A DNA stretch of 64,000 nt from Hyphomicrobiales bacterium (GTDB taxonomy: Bacteria > Pseudomonadota > Alphaproteobacteria > Rhizobiales > Rhizobiaceae). A program made the translations under genes and the position numbers. The notes under the pieces were generated by a model that searched no databases, was not told the origin of the DNA, and saw only the letters and a list, made by a program, of their open reading frames with translations. The stretch spans positions 17,344 through 81,343 of the forward strand of contig UBZP01000016.1 of the NCBI GenBank assembly GCA_900469965.1, read 5' to 3'. Below, piece by piece: positions 16,046-24,211 of the stretch; the stretch's first letter is position 1, and every line of letters begins with the position of its first letter.

Positions 16046-18220
16046 GTGCAGGACGACCAAATGGACGACCGTCTGGACGCCCCGGAGCCGCCGCAGCGGC
16101 CGCGCCGGCGCAAGCGGCATATTCTCCTGCGGATCGACAGCTGGATCGACAGCACGCTCTGGAACGCCGGCTTCCGGCTCTCCGAGGCCTGGGAGGAGAT
16201 CACCATCTTCTTCCGGCGCTTCCAGATGAAGGGCTGGAAGCGGGCGGTGTTCGAGATCGCCGGCGAGGGCATGAACCTCGGCACGGCCGGCTTCGTGCTG
16301 CTTCTGGCGCTGGCGCTGCCGGCCTTCGAGGAGACCAAGGGCAACTGGCGCAACCAGAGCGACTTCGCCGTCACCTTCCTCGACCGCTACGGCAACGAGA
16401 TCGGCCACCGCGGCATCATCCACGAGGATTCCGTGCCGATCGACGAATTGCCGGACCACCTTATCAAGGCGGTGCTGGCGACCGAGGACCGGCGCTTCTT
16501 CGACCATTTCGGCATCGACTTCCTCGGGCTGGCCCGCGCCATGACCGAGAACGCGCGCGCCGGCGGCGTCGTCCAGGGCGGCTCGACGCTGACGCAGCAG
16601 CTCGCCAAGAACCTGTTCCTCAACAACGAGCGGACGATCGAGCGCAAGATCAAGGAGGCCTTCCTGTCGCTCTGGCTGGAGGCGAACCTCTCCAAGAAGG
16701 AGATCCTGCGGCTCTATCTCGACCGCGCCTATATGGGCGGCGGCACCTTCGGGGTGGCGGCGGCCTCGCAGTTCTATTTCGGCAAGGACATCACCGATGT
16801 CGACCTCGCCGAATCCGCCATGCTCGCCGGCCTGTTCAAGGCCCCTGCCCGCTACGCGCCGCACGTCAACCTGCCGGCCGCGCGCGCTCGCGCCAACGAG
16901 GTGCTGACCAACCTCGTGCAGGGCGGGCTGATGTCGGAGGGCCAGGTGATCGCCGCCAGGCGCAATCCGGCGAGCGTCATCGACCGGCAGGAGCGGACCG
17001 CGCCCGACTTCTTCCTCGACTGGGCCTTCGACGAGGTGCAGCGAATCGCCCGCCCCTTCGCCCAGCATTCGCTGATCGTGCGCACCACGATCGATCCCGG
17101 CCTGCAGACGGCGGCCGAGGAGGCGGTGGAGACGGGCCTGCGGCAATATGGCGAGAGCTTCCACGTCAAGCAGGGGGCGCTGGTGATGCTCGAGAGCGGC
17201 GGGGCGGTGCGCGCCATGGTCGGCGGGCGCGACTACGGCGAGAGCCAGTTCAACCGCGCCACCAAGGCGCTGCGCCAGCCGGGCTCGTCCTTCAAGGTCT
17301 ACACCTATGCGGCGGCGATGGAGAAGGGCAAGACGCCGGAGGACACCATCGTCGACGCGCCGATCACCTGGCGCGGCTGGTCGCCGCAGAACTACGGCAG
17401 AAGCTATGCCGGCAAGGTGACGCTGATGACGGCGATCGCGCGTTCGATCAACACCGTCCCGGTCCGCCTCGCCAAGGACTATCTCGGCACCGAGGCGATC
17501 GCCCGCATGGCCAAGGCGATGGGCGTGGAGACGCCGATCCGCACCGACAAGACGATGCCGCTCGGCACATCGGAGGTCACCGTGCTCGACCAGGCGACCG
17601 CCTATGCGGTCTTTCCGGCGGGCGGGGTGCAGTCGCGCCGGCACGGCATCACCCAGATCCTCAACTACGACGGCGACATCCTCTACGACTTCTCCCGCGA
17701 CGAGCCGCCGGCCGAACGGGTGCTTTCGGAGCGGGCCAATGCCGACATGAACCGCATGCTCGTCAACATCCCGGTCAACGGCACCGCCCGCAAGGCGGCG
17801 CTGGCCGGCGGCATCGTCACCGGCGGCAAGACCGGCACGACCCAGGCCTATCGCGACGCCTGGTTCGTCGGCTTTACCGGCAACTACACGACCGCCGTCT
17901 GGTTCGGCAACGACGACTACACCTCGACCAACAACATGACCGGCGGCTCGCTGCCGGCGATGACCTTCAAGCGGCTGATGGACTACGCCCACCAGGGCAT
18001 CGAGCTCAGGCCGATCCCCGGCATCGAGAACCCGCTGCCCGGCCCGCAGGCGCCGGAGGACGCCGTCGCCGCTGCGGAAGGGCAGCCGGACGACGCCCTG
18101 CCCGCGCTGGTGCGCCCCCGCTCGCTCTCGGTCGGCGTGACGAAGCTCCTGCGCACGATCGCCAAGGACCTCAACGCGGCCAAGCCGCTGAAGCCCGACG
18201 GCCGGGTGGCGGCGCTGTAG
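16046..18220 (+). CDS. Class A penicillin-binding protein (transglycosylase/transpeptidase)
   Basis: A 724-residue bifunctional cell-wall synthase. A cytoplasmic N terminus and one membrane anchor (about 77-93, FVLLLALALPAF) are followed by a family 51 glycosyltransferase domain (EDRRFFDHFGID with catalytic Glu, GGSTLTQQLAKNLFL, RKIKEAFLSLWLE) and a transpeptidase domain with all three penicillin-binding motifs: PGSSFK (Ser nucleophile), SIN and KTGTT. It polymerises and cross-links peptidoglycan in the periplasm. The domain pattern suits PBP1A/MrcA or the rhizobial PbpC-like group; the exact name is not certain. Translation seems to start at GTG 16046 behind GAGGATGGA; ATG 16061 is an alternative. 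Confidence 0.95.
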   Translation: MQDDQMDDRLDAPEPPQRPRRRKRHILLRIDSWIDSTLWNAGFRLSEAWEEITIFFRRFQMKGWKRAVFEIAGEGMNLGTAGFVLLLALALPAFEETKGNWRNQSDFAVTFLDRYGNEIGHRGIIHEDSVPIDELPDHLIKAVLATEDRRFFDHFGIDFLGLARAMTENARAGGVVQGGSTLTQQLAKNLFLNNERTIERKIKEAFLSLWLEANLSKKEILRLYLDRAYMGGGTFGVAAASQFYFGKDITDVDLAESAMLAGLFKAPARYAPHVNLPAARARANEVLTNLVQGGLMSEGQVIAARRNPASVIDRQERTAPDFFLDWAFDEVQRIARPFAQHSLIVRTTIDPGLQTAAEEAVETGLRQYGESFHVKQGALVMLESGGAVRAMVGGRDYGESQFNRATKALRQPGSSFKVYTYAAAMEKGKTPEDTIVDAPITWRGWSPQNYGRSYAGKVTLMTAIARSINTVPVRLAKDYLGTEAIARMAKAMGVETPIRTDKTMPLGTSEVTVLDQATAYAVFPAGGVQSRRHGITQILNYDGDILYDFSRDEPPAERVLSERANADMNRMLVNIPVNGTARKAALAGGIVTGGKTGTTQAYRDAWFVGFTGNYTTAVWFGNDDYTSTNNMTGGSLPAMTFKRLMDYAHQGIELRPIPGIENPLPGPQAPEDAVAAAEGQPDDALPALVRPRSLSVGVTKLLRTIAKDLNAAKPLKPDGRVAAL

Positions 18221-18232
18221 GGGTGTGGGGGC

Positions 18233-18724
18233 TCAAGGACCGGTCAGGCTCCTGACGTCCTCCTCGCTCACGCCGTCATCGCGGATCGCGGCGAGCAAGC
18301 CGGGCCAATCGTCCGGCGGATTGCCGTTCTGCAGCATCTTTGCAAACACTGCGTAGGCGTCGGTCCTGCTCCCGTAGGCCCGTTTCGAGGTCTCGTCGTT
18401 GACCCATGCCAGGACGATGATCCTCTGTGTCTCATGGTATCGGAAAAACAGGCGATACTGCTGCAGATACTTGCCGCGGAACCAGTGCTTGTACCTTTCA
18501 CCCAACGTGTCGCCCTGACGGAACTTGGGATCGGCGGGATTGGCCGGAATATCCTCGAAGGCCATCTTGCGGGTGGCGGCCAGCAGCTTGGCAGCGCGCT
18601 TGTTGCGGTAGTTTACCGGATCGGCCGCCTTTGCCCGGCGGACATCTTCGATCATCTGCCTCAAGGCAGACGCAAACAACGGATGAAGATAGAGGGTCCA
18701 TCCGTTGATCTTGTAGTCAGTCAT
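18233..18724 (-). CDS. yhaV: YhaV-family toxin of a type II toxin-antitoxin pair
   Basis: A 163-residue RNase toxin of the YhaV (RelE-superfamily) type. Recognisable blocks are INGWTLYLHPLF at the start, YRNKRAAKLLAATRKM, and RYKHWFRGKYLQQYRLFFRY followed by IIVLAWVNDE, which carries the basic and aromatic residues of the active face. YhaV cleaves mRNA or rRNA and is neutralised by PrlF. Its start lies inside the 3' end of prlF with an 8-base overlap, giving the usual antitoxin-first coupling. It ends 12 bp from the convergent penicillin-binding protein gene. Confidence 0.93.
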   Translation of the reverse strand: MTDYKINGWTLYLHPLFASALRQMIEDVRRAKAADPVNYRNKRAAKLLAATRKMAFEDIPANPADPKFRQGDTLGERYKHWFRGKYLQQYRLFFRYHETQRIIVLAWVNDETSKRAYGSRTDAYAVFAKMLQNGNPPDDWPGLLAAIRDDGVSEEDVRSLTGP

Positions 18725-19034
18725 CGGTCAGCGGCGCGTCCATGTCGACGTCCAGTCCGCCGACGAGGTCATCGATCTCGTCGAGCATGGACGTATCCAG
18801 AGGCATCAGGTTTCCCCGGGCGATGTCGTTCGAAAGGACGCTCAGGAACGCGCCGATGGCCGGATCGGCCTCCTCCTCGGTCTTCGGCTCGATGACCACC
18901 GTACCGTCGGACATGGCCTTGAAGGTGATCGCCCCCTTGTTGACGCCGAGCATCTTGCGGATTGCAGCGGGAACGGTCGTCTGCCCGCGCTCGGTGATGG
19001 TCGCATCGATGGAGAGTGTCGCAATGGGGCTCAT
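18717..19034 (-). CDS. prlF: PrlF-family antitoxin
   Basis: A 105-residue antitoxin with an N-terminal AbrB/SpoVT-like swapped-hairpin DNA-binding domain (DATITERGQTTVPAAIRKMLGV, then GAITFKAMSDGTVVIEP) and an acidic C-terminal tail that should wrap the YhaV toxin. The complex normally represses its own promoter. The start at 19034 has AGGAG seven bases upstream and lies just after a readable promoter containing two identical palindromic operators (19063-19078 and 19095-19110). The frame remains open upstream but crosses that promoter. Confidence 0.93.
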   Translation of the reverse strand: MSPIATLSIDATITERGQTTVPAAIRKMLGVNKGAITFKAMSDGTVVIEPKTEEEADPAIGAFLSVLSNDIARGNLMPLDTSMLDEIDDLVGGLDVDMDAPLTDD

Positions 19035-19058
19035 GGCCAGGCTCCTGGATTGAGCATT

Positions 19059-19110
19059 GAGATAATGCATCTGCATTACATCGTCAAGCATTCTCAATGC
19101 AAATGCATTG
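19059..19110 (-). promoter_or_regulatory. prlF-yhaV promoter with two palindromic operators
   Basis: On the minus strand TTGACG (19087-19082) and TATCTC (19064-19059) are separated by 17 bp. One dyad, TAATGCA-TC-TGCATTA (19063-19078), lies in the spacer; a second, CAATGCA-AA-TGCATTG (19095-19110), lies upstream of -35. The centres are 32 bp apart, about three helical turns, so two PrlF-YhaV complexes could bind on the same face of DNA. Confidence 0.75.
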
Positions 19111-19281
19111 CATCGAGACTTCCGTCGCTCGAGCCGTTTCAGCCCTCTCGGCACCCCAACGTCTTCGAACGCCTTTGCCGTCGATTTCCGTAACGGAATC
19201 AGGCAATGTCGGGCGCGGAGCCGGACCTCGTTTCCGTGGCGGCGCCGATCCGCTGTCAGAGCATTCAACCGGTAGGCCGAT

Positions 19282-19869
19282 TTGTTCCGTATCCCGCTTC
19301 TCGTCGCACTCGCGCTCGCCATCGCCTTCGGCCTCGGCACGGCGTCGGCCGTCTGGGCGCTGAAGGCGACGATCGGCTTCGGCTCGATCGCGCTCGGGCC
19401 GTGGAACGCCTTCCCCGACGCCCAGACGGCGGGCGCCGACCCTTATGCGAAGGCGCACCGCGCGCGCGACGGCGCGCTGCTCTTCGGCAGCGCCGAGGGC
19501 CTGGTCTTCCGCGCCGCGCAGGACAGCGCCGGCAACGCCCTTTCCGGCCGCTGCACCTACGACATCGTCGGGCTGACGCCGCCGGCGCGGCTGTGGACGC
19601 TGCATGCGACGACGCCGGACGGCCTGCCGGTCAAGCTGGCCGCGAACCTGCCGGCCGGGCTGAACTCCTGGACGACGCTGCGGGAGGCCGAGGGCAGGAT
19701 CGTCGTCCATGTCGCGCCCACCGCGCAGCCCGGCAACTGGCTTGCGACCGCGCCCGGCCAGCCCTTCCGGCTGGTGATGACGCTGCTCGACACGCCGACC
19801 GCCGGCAGTTCCGGCGTGATCGACCTGTCGATGCCGTCGATCGAGCGAACGGGATGCGCCGATGCGTAG
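19282..19869 (+). CDS. DUF1214 domain protein
   Basis: A 195-residue protein beginning with a signal anchor or signal peptide (FRIPLLVALALAIAFGLGTASA) followed by a DUF1214 domain (GPWNAF, TYDIVGLTPPARLWTLHA, GNWLATAPGQPFRLVMTLLDTP). DUF1214 is usually paired with DUF1254 in envelope proteins of unknown biochemistry. The start is a TTG at 19282, chosen because it gives the family's usual N terminus and no in-frame ATG precedes the domain. It overlaps the next gene by 8 bases. The same two domains occur fused in one protein at 44440-45786. Confidence 0.82.
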   Translation: MFRIPLLVALALAIAFGLGTASAVWALKATIGFGSIALGPWNAFPDAQTAGADPYAKAHRARDGALLFGSAEGLVFRAAQDSAGNALSGRCTYDIVGLTPPARLWTLHATTPDGLPVKLAANLPAGLNSWTTLREAEGRIVVHVAPTAQPGNWLATAPGQPFRLVMTLLDTPTAGSSGVIDLSMPSIERTGCADA

Positions 19870-20422
19870 CATCCTGTTTGCGATCCTCGTCGGGCTCGTG
19901 GGGGCGGCCGCCCTGCACATCCTGATCATCCTCGCCGTGCCCTACTTCACCGGCAACGACGCCTATACCCGGATCGAGGACCTCGGCGAGCCGCTCCACT
20001 TCTATCCGCTGCCGAGCGAGGCGGCGACGCGCGGGGGCCTGATCAACGACGACCCGGGAATGCGGATCGCGGCCTGCGTGTTTTCGGTCGCCGAGGCGCC
20101 GGTGCGCCTCTATGCGCCGGCCGGCGTGCCGTTCTGGTCGGTCGGGGTGTTCGACAGCGCGGCGAACGAGGTGTTCAGCATGAACGACCGCACGGCGGTG
20201 GCCGGCGCGCTCGACGTCGTGGTGGCGACGCCGATCCAGCTCAACGCCATCCGCAAGGCGCTGCCGCCAGCGCTTGCCCAATCCATCCTGGTGGAGATGC
20301 CTGTCGACGACGGCTATGCGGTGCTGCGCACCTTCGTGCCCACCGCGACGATGGACGAGGCCGCGCGTGCCTTCCTCGCCAATGCCGGCTGCGAGGCGAT
20401 CGACGAGAGCACGATCGAATAG
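19862..20422 (+). CDS. DUF1254 domain protein
   Basis: A 186-residue protein with an N-terminal membrane segment (residues about 4-26) and a DUF1254-type domain facing the periplasm: NDDPGMRIAACVFSV, GVPFWSVGVFDSAANEVFSMNDRT, and QSILVEMPVDDGYAVLRTFVP. It overlaps the DUF1214 gene by 8 bases, so the two are made together and probably form one envelope complex. The function of this pair is not known. Similar short DUF1214-DUF1254 gene pairs are common in Rhizobiales. Confidence 0.8.
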   Translation: MRSILFAILVGLVGAAALHILIILAVPYFTGNDAYTRIEDLGEPLHFYPLPSEAATRGGLINDDPGMRIAACVFSVAEAPVRLYAPAGVPFWSVGVFDSAANEVFSMNDRTAVAGALDVVVATPIQLNAIRKALPPALAQSILVEMPVDDGYAVLRTFVPTATMDEAARAFLANAGCEAIDESTIE

Positions 20423-20467
20423 CCGGCCGCGGCCGAAGGGCCGCGCGGCTCTTGTGGACCGCCCTCG

Positions 20468-20662
20468 TTACCGGCAGGCGTCCTTGCCGGGCTTCGTCGG
20501 GCGCCGCCGGCGCGTGCGGGCTTCGGCGGCGACGAGCGCCGGGGTCAGCCGCTCGTAGCGGACGCCGGTGAAGAAGAGGACTGCCGCCGGGGCTTCGTGC
20601 CAGACCTTGGCGCGCGGCGGCATGCGCGACAATCGTTCCTGTATTCGTACCACGTCTGCCAT
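20468..20662 (-). CDS. Small conserved hypothetical protein
   Basis: A 64-residue basic protein starting MADVVRIQERLSRMPPRAKV, with a central AAVLFFTGVRYERL strand-like segment and an Arg/Lys-rich C-terminal tail. A very strong AGGAGG lies six bases before the ATG, which makes this a real gene despite its size. I recall short rhizobial proteins with the same VLFFTGVRYER core but know no function. It converges with the DUF1254 gene. Confidence 0.65.
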   Translation of the reverse strand: MADVVRIQERLSRMPPRAKVWHEAPAAVLFFTGVRYERLTPALVAAEARTRRRRPTKPGKDACR

Positions 20663-21325
20663 TCTCGCCTCCTAACAAGAACCGAGACGGATGAAGTACC
20701 ACACAAATCTCATCCTGCCCGTCTTACGGGCCAGTGCCACCGGATCCGTCCGGGGCTGCGGCTTCCTACGCTGAACAATACCACCGCAACCGGACCATGA
20801 ACGGCAAAAGGGCTGCGAAGGTTTCCAAATCGCGGAAAAGTTCTTCCCGTTGCCGCCCCCAGGCGGAGTGCAATCATCTGCACCGCCGCCGGTTCCCTCT
20901 CCCCGCACCGGCGCCGCTCGGGCACCACCCCGACCGGGGCCTTCTCGGCGAAAGGATCCGGTGCATCGCACCTTGCCTTTGAAGCGTCGTTGCATCGGCT
21001 GCGACGCAGCGATCGCGTTTCTTCAGGGAATCTAGCACGGAGACGCCTCCGATACTGCCCATCCCTATGTCCGAGAAGTTGCGCCAATACGGTTAACATC
21101 TTGCTAATTCTTTTCGTCTAATTGTTGGCGATCAAGGTTTTCATGCGGCTTTGCGGTTCTGTCCGGACCGCTGACCCGCCGCAGGCCTCGCCATCCGAAA
21201 GCGGTAGCGGATCGGCGCGGACTGCACCGGGAGTGGCTGTCTTTGCGTTAGAGTGGTGCGTCGTGGGGGACAGTTTTCGAGAGCTGGAGAAACCGCAGCC
21301 GGGGCGGCAGAAGGACATCGTCCTG
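20663..21325. other. Intergenic region with CtrA-like site
   Basis: No convincing gene is seen in these 660 bases. At 21093-21107 the sequence TTAA-CATCTTG-CTAA fits the CtrA pattern of two TTAA half-sites seven bases apart with one mismatch. It is about 220 bases upstream of the DUF2336 gene, in an A+T-richer patch that probably holds that gene's promoter. Confidence 0.35.
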
Positions 21326-22252
21326 ATGGCCACCGTCTCCAGCTTCGAGAGCCTCACCCATCCGTCGCGCTCCGACCAAAAGCAGTTCCACGAACTCTTC
21401 GTTCCCACCTATCTCGCTTCCAGCGACGAGGCGCGCCGCCAGGCGGTCGCCGCGCTGTCGCAATGCGCCGCCGTGCCGGAGGCGACCTCGCTGTTCATCG
21501 CCCGCGAGCCGATCGGGATCGCCGCCATCTTCCTGACGCGCTCGGCCGCCCTGTCCCCGCGCCTGCTGATGCAGATCCTGCGCACCGCCTCGCCCGCGCA
21601 TGCCCGCGCCATCGAATGCCGCGACGACCTGTCGCCGCAGATGATCGAGCGCCTCGTCGACCTGCATCGCGAGCATCGAAGCCGCGGTCCGGTCGAAATC
21701 GAGCCCGCCGCCACGGAGGCCCGGCGCCTTGCCCGCGAGGAGGACCTGCGCGAGAAGATCAAGGCGCTGGTCCGGGCGCAGGCCCCGGTTGCCGCCGGCC
21801 CCGGCGCGCTGGCCGCCATCGGCGAGGCCCATCTGGCGCTGATCGTCCGCTTCGCCCGCACCGGCGAGACCGGCATGGTCGGGGTTGCGCTGGCCGACGC
21901 CCTGGGCAGCAGCCATTGGCTCGGCGAACGCATCCTGCTCGACGTCTCCGGATCGCAGCTGGCAACGACGCTCGTGGCGCTGGACATGCCGGCCGGCGAT
22001 GCCGGCTACGTGCTGTCGCGGCTCTATCCCCATCTCGCCCGGGCGGCCGAAAAGGCCGCGGACGGAAGCCGCGCCACGGTCCTTCTGGCCGAACTCGACC
22101 GGGCGACCTGCATCGAACGCGTCGAAAGCTGGCGGCGCGCCGACGCCTATACCTGGCCCGGCCAGCCGCAGGCACCGGCCAATTCCGATGCGGCCAACGC
22201 CGATGCGGGCAGCAGCCAGGGCGAAAAGCCGCGACGGGCGGCCAAAGGGTAG
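21326..22252 (+). CDS. DUF2336 domain protein
   Basis: A 308-residue soluble, all-helical protein of the alphaproteobacterial DUF2336 family, whose helical repeats resemble HEAT or FliG-like arrays. Recognisable blocks are AVAALSQCAAVPEATSLFIAREP, RLLMQILRTASPAHARAIECRDDLSP and IERLVDLHRE. Function is unknown; several family members neighbour motility or cell-cycle genes. The ATG at 21326 (MATVSSFESLTHPS) is the likely start because the upstream frame, opening at a TTG, lacks similarity and ribosome site. The C terminus is a low-complexity Ala/Asn tail. Confidence 0.75.
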   Translation: MATVSSFESLTHPSRSDQKQFHELFVPTYLASSDEARRQAVAALSQCAAVPEATSLFIAREPIGIAAIFLTRSAALSPRLLMQILRTASPAHARAIECRDDLSPQMIERLVDLHREHRSRGPVEIEPAATEARRLAREEDLREKIKALVRAQAPVAAGPGALAAIGEAHLALIVRFARTGETGMVGVALADALGSSHWLGERILLDVSGSQLATTLVALDMPAGDAGYVLSRLYPHLARAAEKAADGSRATVLLAELDRATCIERVESWRRADAYTWPGQPQAPANSDAANADAGSSQGEKPRRAAKG

Positions 22253-22356
22253 CGAGCGCAGACGCAACCGGCGCAGCGGCAAAGGACGCAAGAGGAACCG
22301 GACGCGAGGGGCGCGACGGCCCGGAGGCGGACGGACCATCCCCCGGCGCGGCGGCA

Positions 22357-22476
22357 TCAGACGAACGGGTGCGGCCCCCGCACCCTCTCGCGGCGCTCGG
22401 CACGGATCGCGGCCACCATCGTAGCCACGTACATGAGGGCGACGAAAGCGACGAACGCTGGCAATATTGCAGACAT
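22357..22476 (-). CDS. Small single-span membrane protein (39 residues)
   Basis: This frame encodes 39 residues: a hydrophobic segment (AILPAFVAFVALMYVATMV, residues 3-21) followed by a strongly basic tail (IRAERRERVRG). GAGGAG lies six to seven bases before the ATG, an excellent ribosome site for so short a frame. A single transmembrane helix with positive-inside tail fits a small inner-membrane regulatory or assembly protein. Nothing similar is known to me by name. It lies between the ends of DUF2336 and DUF1491 genes. Confidence 0.6.
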   Translation of the reverse strand: MSAILPAFVAFVALMYVATMVAAIRAERRERVRGPHPFV

Positions 22477-22550
22477 CACGACCTCCTCAAGAGCTTGCCG
22501 GGAGACTTATCCCATGCACCCTTTGTGCCACGGGTCGGCGGGCGGCGCTG

Positions 22551-22931
22551 TTACCGACGGAACAGGGGGTGGCCGCCGTCGTCCTTGCGCTCCTCCCCGC
22601 CGATCTGGACGAGGCCATCGATCGCCTCGGTCTCCAGCGCCACGATCCAGAGGTCGGGATCGAAGCGAATCTCGCGGGCAAGCGCGTCGGAGACGGCCTC
22701 CCGCGGCTGGCGGTCCAGCCTGCGTTCGAACAGGCGGCTGCCGCTGTCGTCGGCGTCGAAGAAGCTCTGCGGCGCCGGCGCATAGAGCGTCTCGCTGCCG
22801 TCCCGCCAGGACTGGCGGATGAAGAGCGCGCCGCCCTCGGCCGCCCCCTTGCGCTCGATCGCGGCAAAATCGCCGCGGGCGAAGACGTTGCGGACCAGGG
22901 CTGCGGCGAAGATCTCGGTTTTCAGGCGCAT
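22551..22931 (-). CDS. DUF1491 family protein
   Basis: A 126-residue soluble protein of the alphaproteobacterial DUF1491 family. Characteristic segments are MRLKTEIFAAALVRNVFARGDFA at the start, GALFIRQSW and RDGSETLYAPAPQ in the middle, and an acidic DPDLWIVALET block. The family has no assigned function. Length is typical. It seems to be a single gene and the ATG at 22931 coincides with the family's usual N terminus. Confidence 0.85.
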   Translation of the reverse strand: MRLKTEIFAAALVRNVFARGDFAAIERKGAAEGGALFIRQSWRDGSETLYAPAPQSFFDADDSGSRLFERRLDRQPREAVSDALAREIRFDPDLWIVALETEAIDGLVQIGGEERKDDGGHPLFRR

Positions 22932-23036
22932 CAGCGGTCAATAGCGGCCCGGGGCCACAGTGGCAACCGGCGCCTGCGACCGGACACGGGGCCTGCACCT
23001 GCCGGCCCCGTTCCCGACCTCGCGCGGATCCGGGCC

Positions 23037-23921
23037 TCAGAGGATGAAGTCGCTGGCCTTGAGGCTGATCGACAGATCGAGCACGAAGGCGAACTCCGCG
23101 GTCTTGTCGCTGTCGATGTTGCCGTAGACATAGGTGTCGCCGCCGCTCTTTTCGTAGCGGATCTGGCCGGCCGCGGTGAAGGCGCTGGTGCCGACGAACT
23201 TGAAGTCCTGGTCGCCGGTCTTCTTCACGTCGGCGTCGAACACGTCGAGCTGGATCCGGTCGTGCTGCGAGCGGCTGAAGTCCGCGATGGTGTCGCGGCC
23301 GGTCTTGCCGACGGTGCTCTCCTCCGGCACCACGAACAGGAACAGGTCGGCACCCGAGCCGCCGGTCAGCGTGTCGCTGCCCATGCCGCCGTTCAGCATG
23401 TCGTTGCCGCTGCCGCCGGACAGCCTGTCGTTGCCGTTGATGCCGATCAGCCAGTCGTCGCCGGCGTCGCCGTAGAGCTTGTCGCTGCCGTCATAGCCGT
23501 AGAGCCGGTCGTGACCGTTGCCGCCCTTCAGCGTGTCGTCGCCGCCATAGCCGTAGAGCATGTCGGACTTCGAGGAGCCCGTGAGCGTGTCGTCGCCCTT
23601 CAGCACCAGCATGCGCAGGCCTTCCCAGCCGAAGTTGGCGGTCGACTGGTGCAGCTCGGACGCCTTGACGTTCAGGCCGGTGAACTCGTTCAGCTTGTCG
23701 CCGGTGCGGGTGGAGAAGGTGATCGACTTGATCGTGCCCGAGACCGGCTCGCCGTCGCTGTTGACCTTCAGCCCGGTGCCGACGACGGTGAGCTTGACGC
23801 CGTTCGACGCCACCATCGTCACCTTGGTGGAGCTGTGGCTCTGCGCCCGCAGCTCCCCGAACCACTTGTCCTCGAAGAGACCATAGTCGCCGAGCGACGG
23901 ATACCAATAGCCCTTGGCCAT
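23037..23921 (-). CDS. RTX-type calcium-binding protein
   Basis: A 294-residue acidic protein with about seven glycine-rich nonapeptide repeats (GGxGxDxLx) between residues about 115 and 195, for example GGDDTLKGG, GDAGDDWLIG and GGSGNDMLNGG. These form a calcium-stabilised beta roll. There is no N-terminal signal peptide, and the C terminus (VLDLSISLKASDFIL) has the hydrophobic and Asp-x-x-x pattern of type I secretion signals, so export by an ABC exporter elsewhere in the genome is likely. The N-terminal about 110 residues resemble no enzyme I recognise. GAGGA lies nine bases before ATG 23921. Confidence 0.82.
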   Translation of the reverse strand: MAKGYWYPSLGDYGLFEDKWFGELRAQSHSSTKVTMVASNGVKLTVVGTGLKVNSDGEPVSGTIKSITFSTRTGDKLNEFTGLNVKASELHQSTANFGWEGLRMLVLKGDDTLTGSSKSDMLYGYGGDDTLKGGNGHDRLYGYDGSDKLYGDAGDDWLIGINGNDRLSGGSGNDMLNGGMGSDTLTGGSGADLFLFVVPEESTVGKTGRDTIADFSRSQHDRIQLDVFDADVKKTGDQDFKFVGTSAFTAAGQIRYEKSGGDTYVYGNIDSDKTAEFAFVLDLSISLKASDFIL

Positions 23922-24071
23922 GCGAATTTTCCTCGTGTTGCGGATGCCGCCGGGCGATGCGCGCCGGTGCCTTCGGCATACTGATGCCACACGCCGCGGT
24001 TGCGACGCAAGCGCGAGGCCGGCGGATGCCAGCCCTCCGGCACTCTAACGTTTCGCGCGCAGATTTCATTT

Positions 24072-24111
24072 CGGGAAAAGGAGGTACTGCCCCGAAAAAG
24101 GAGGTACCGCC
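24072..24111. repeat. Two tandem 20-bp units containing AAGGAGGTAC
   Basis: Two adjacent copies of a 20-base unit (core AAGGAGGTAC, then TGCCCC or CGCCCG) lie upstream of the RTX gene. Each contains a perfect anti-Shine-Dalgarno complement on the plus strand but no reading frame follows. They may be binding sites in the RTX promoter or chance slippage. Confidence 0.45.
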
Positions 24112-24211
24112 CGGTTGCCGCCGGGAGCGGGGGACGCCTCGGGTTGGCGTCCCGCGGTTGTCGTCGCATGACGTTGTCGCAAGACCGCTGCACAGGCCTG
24201 CGCGACAGGCC

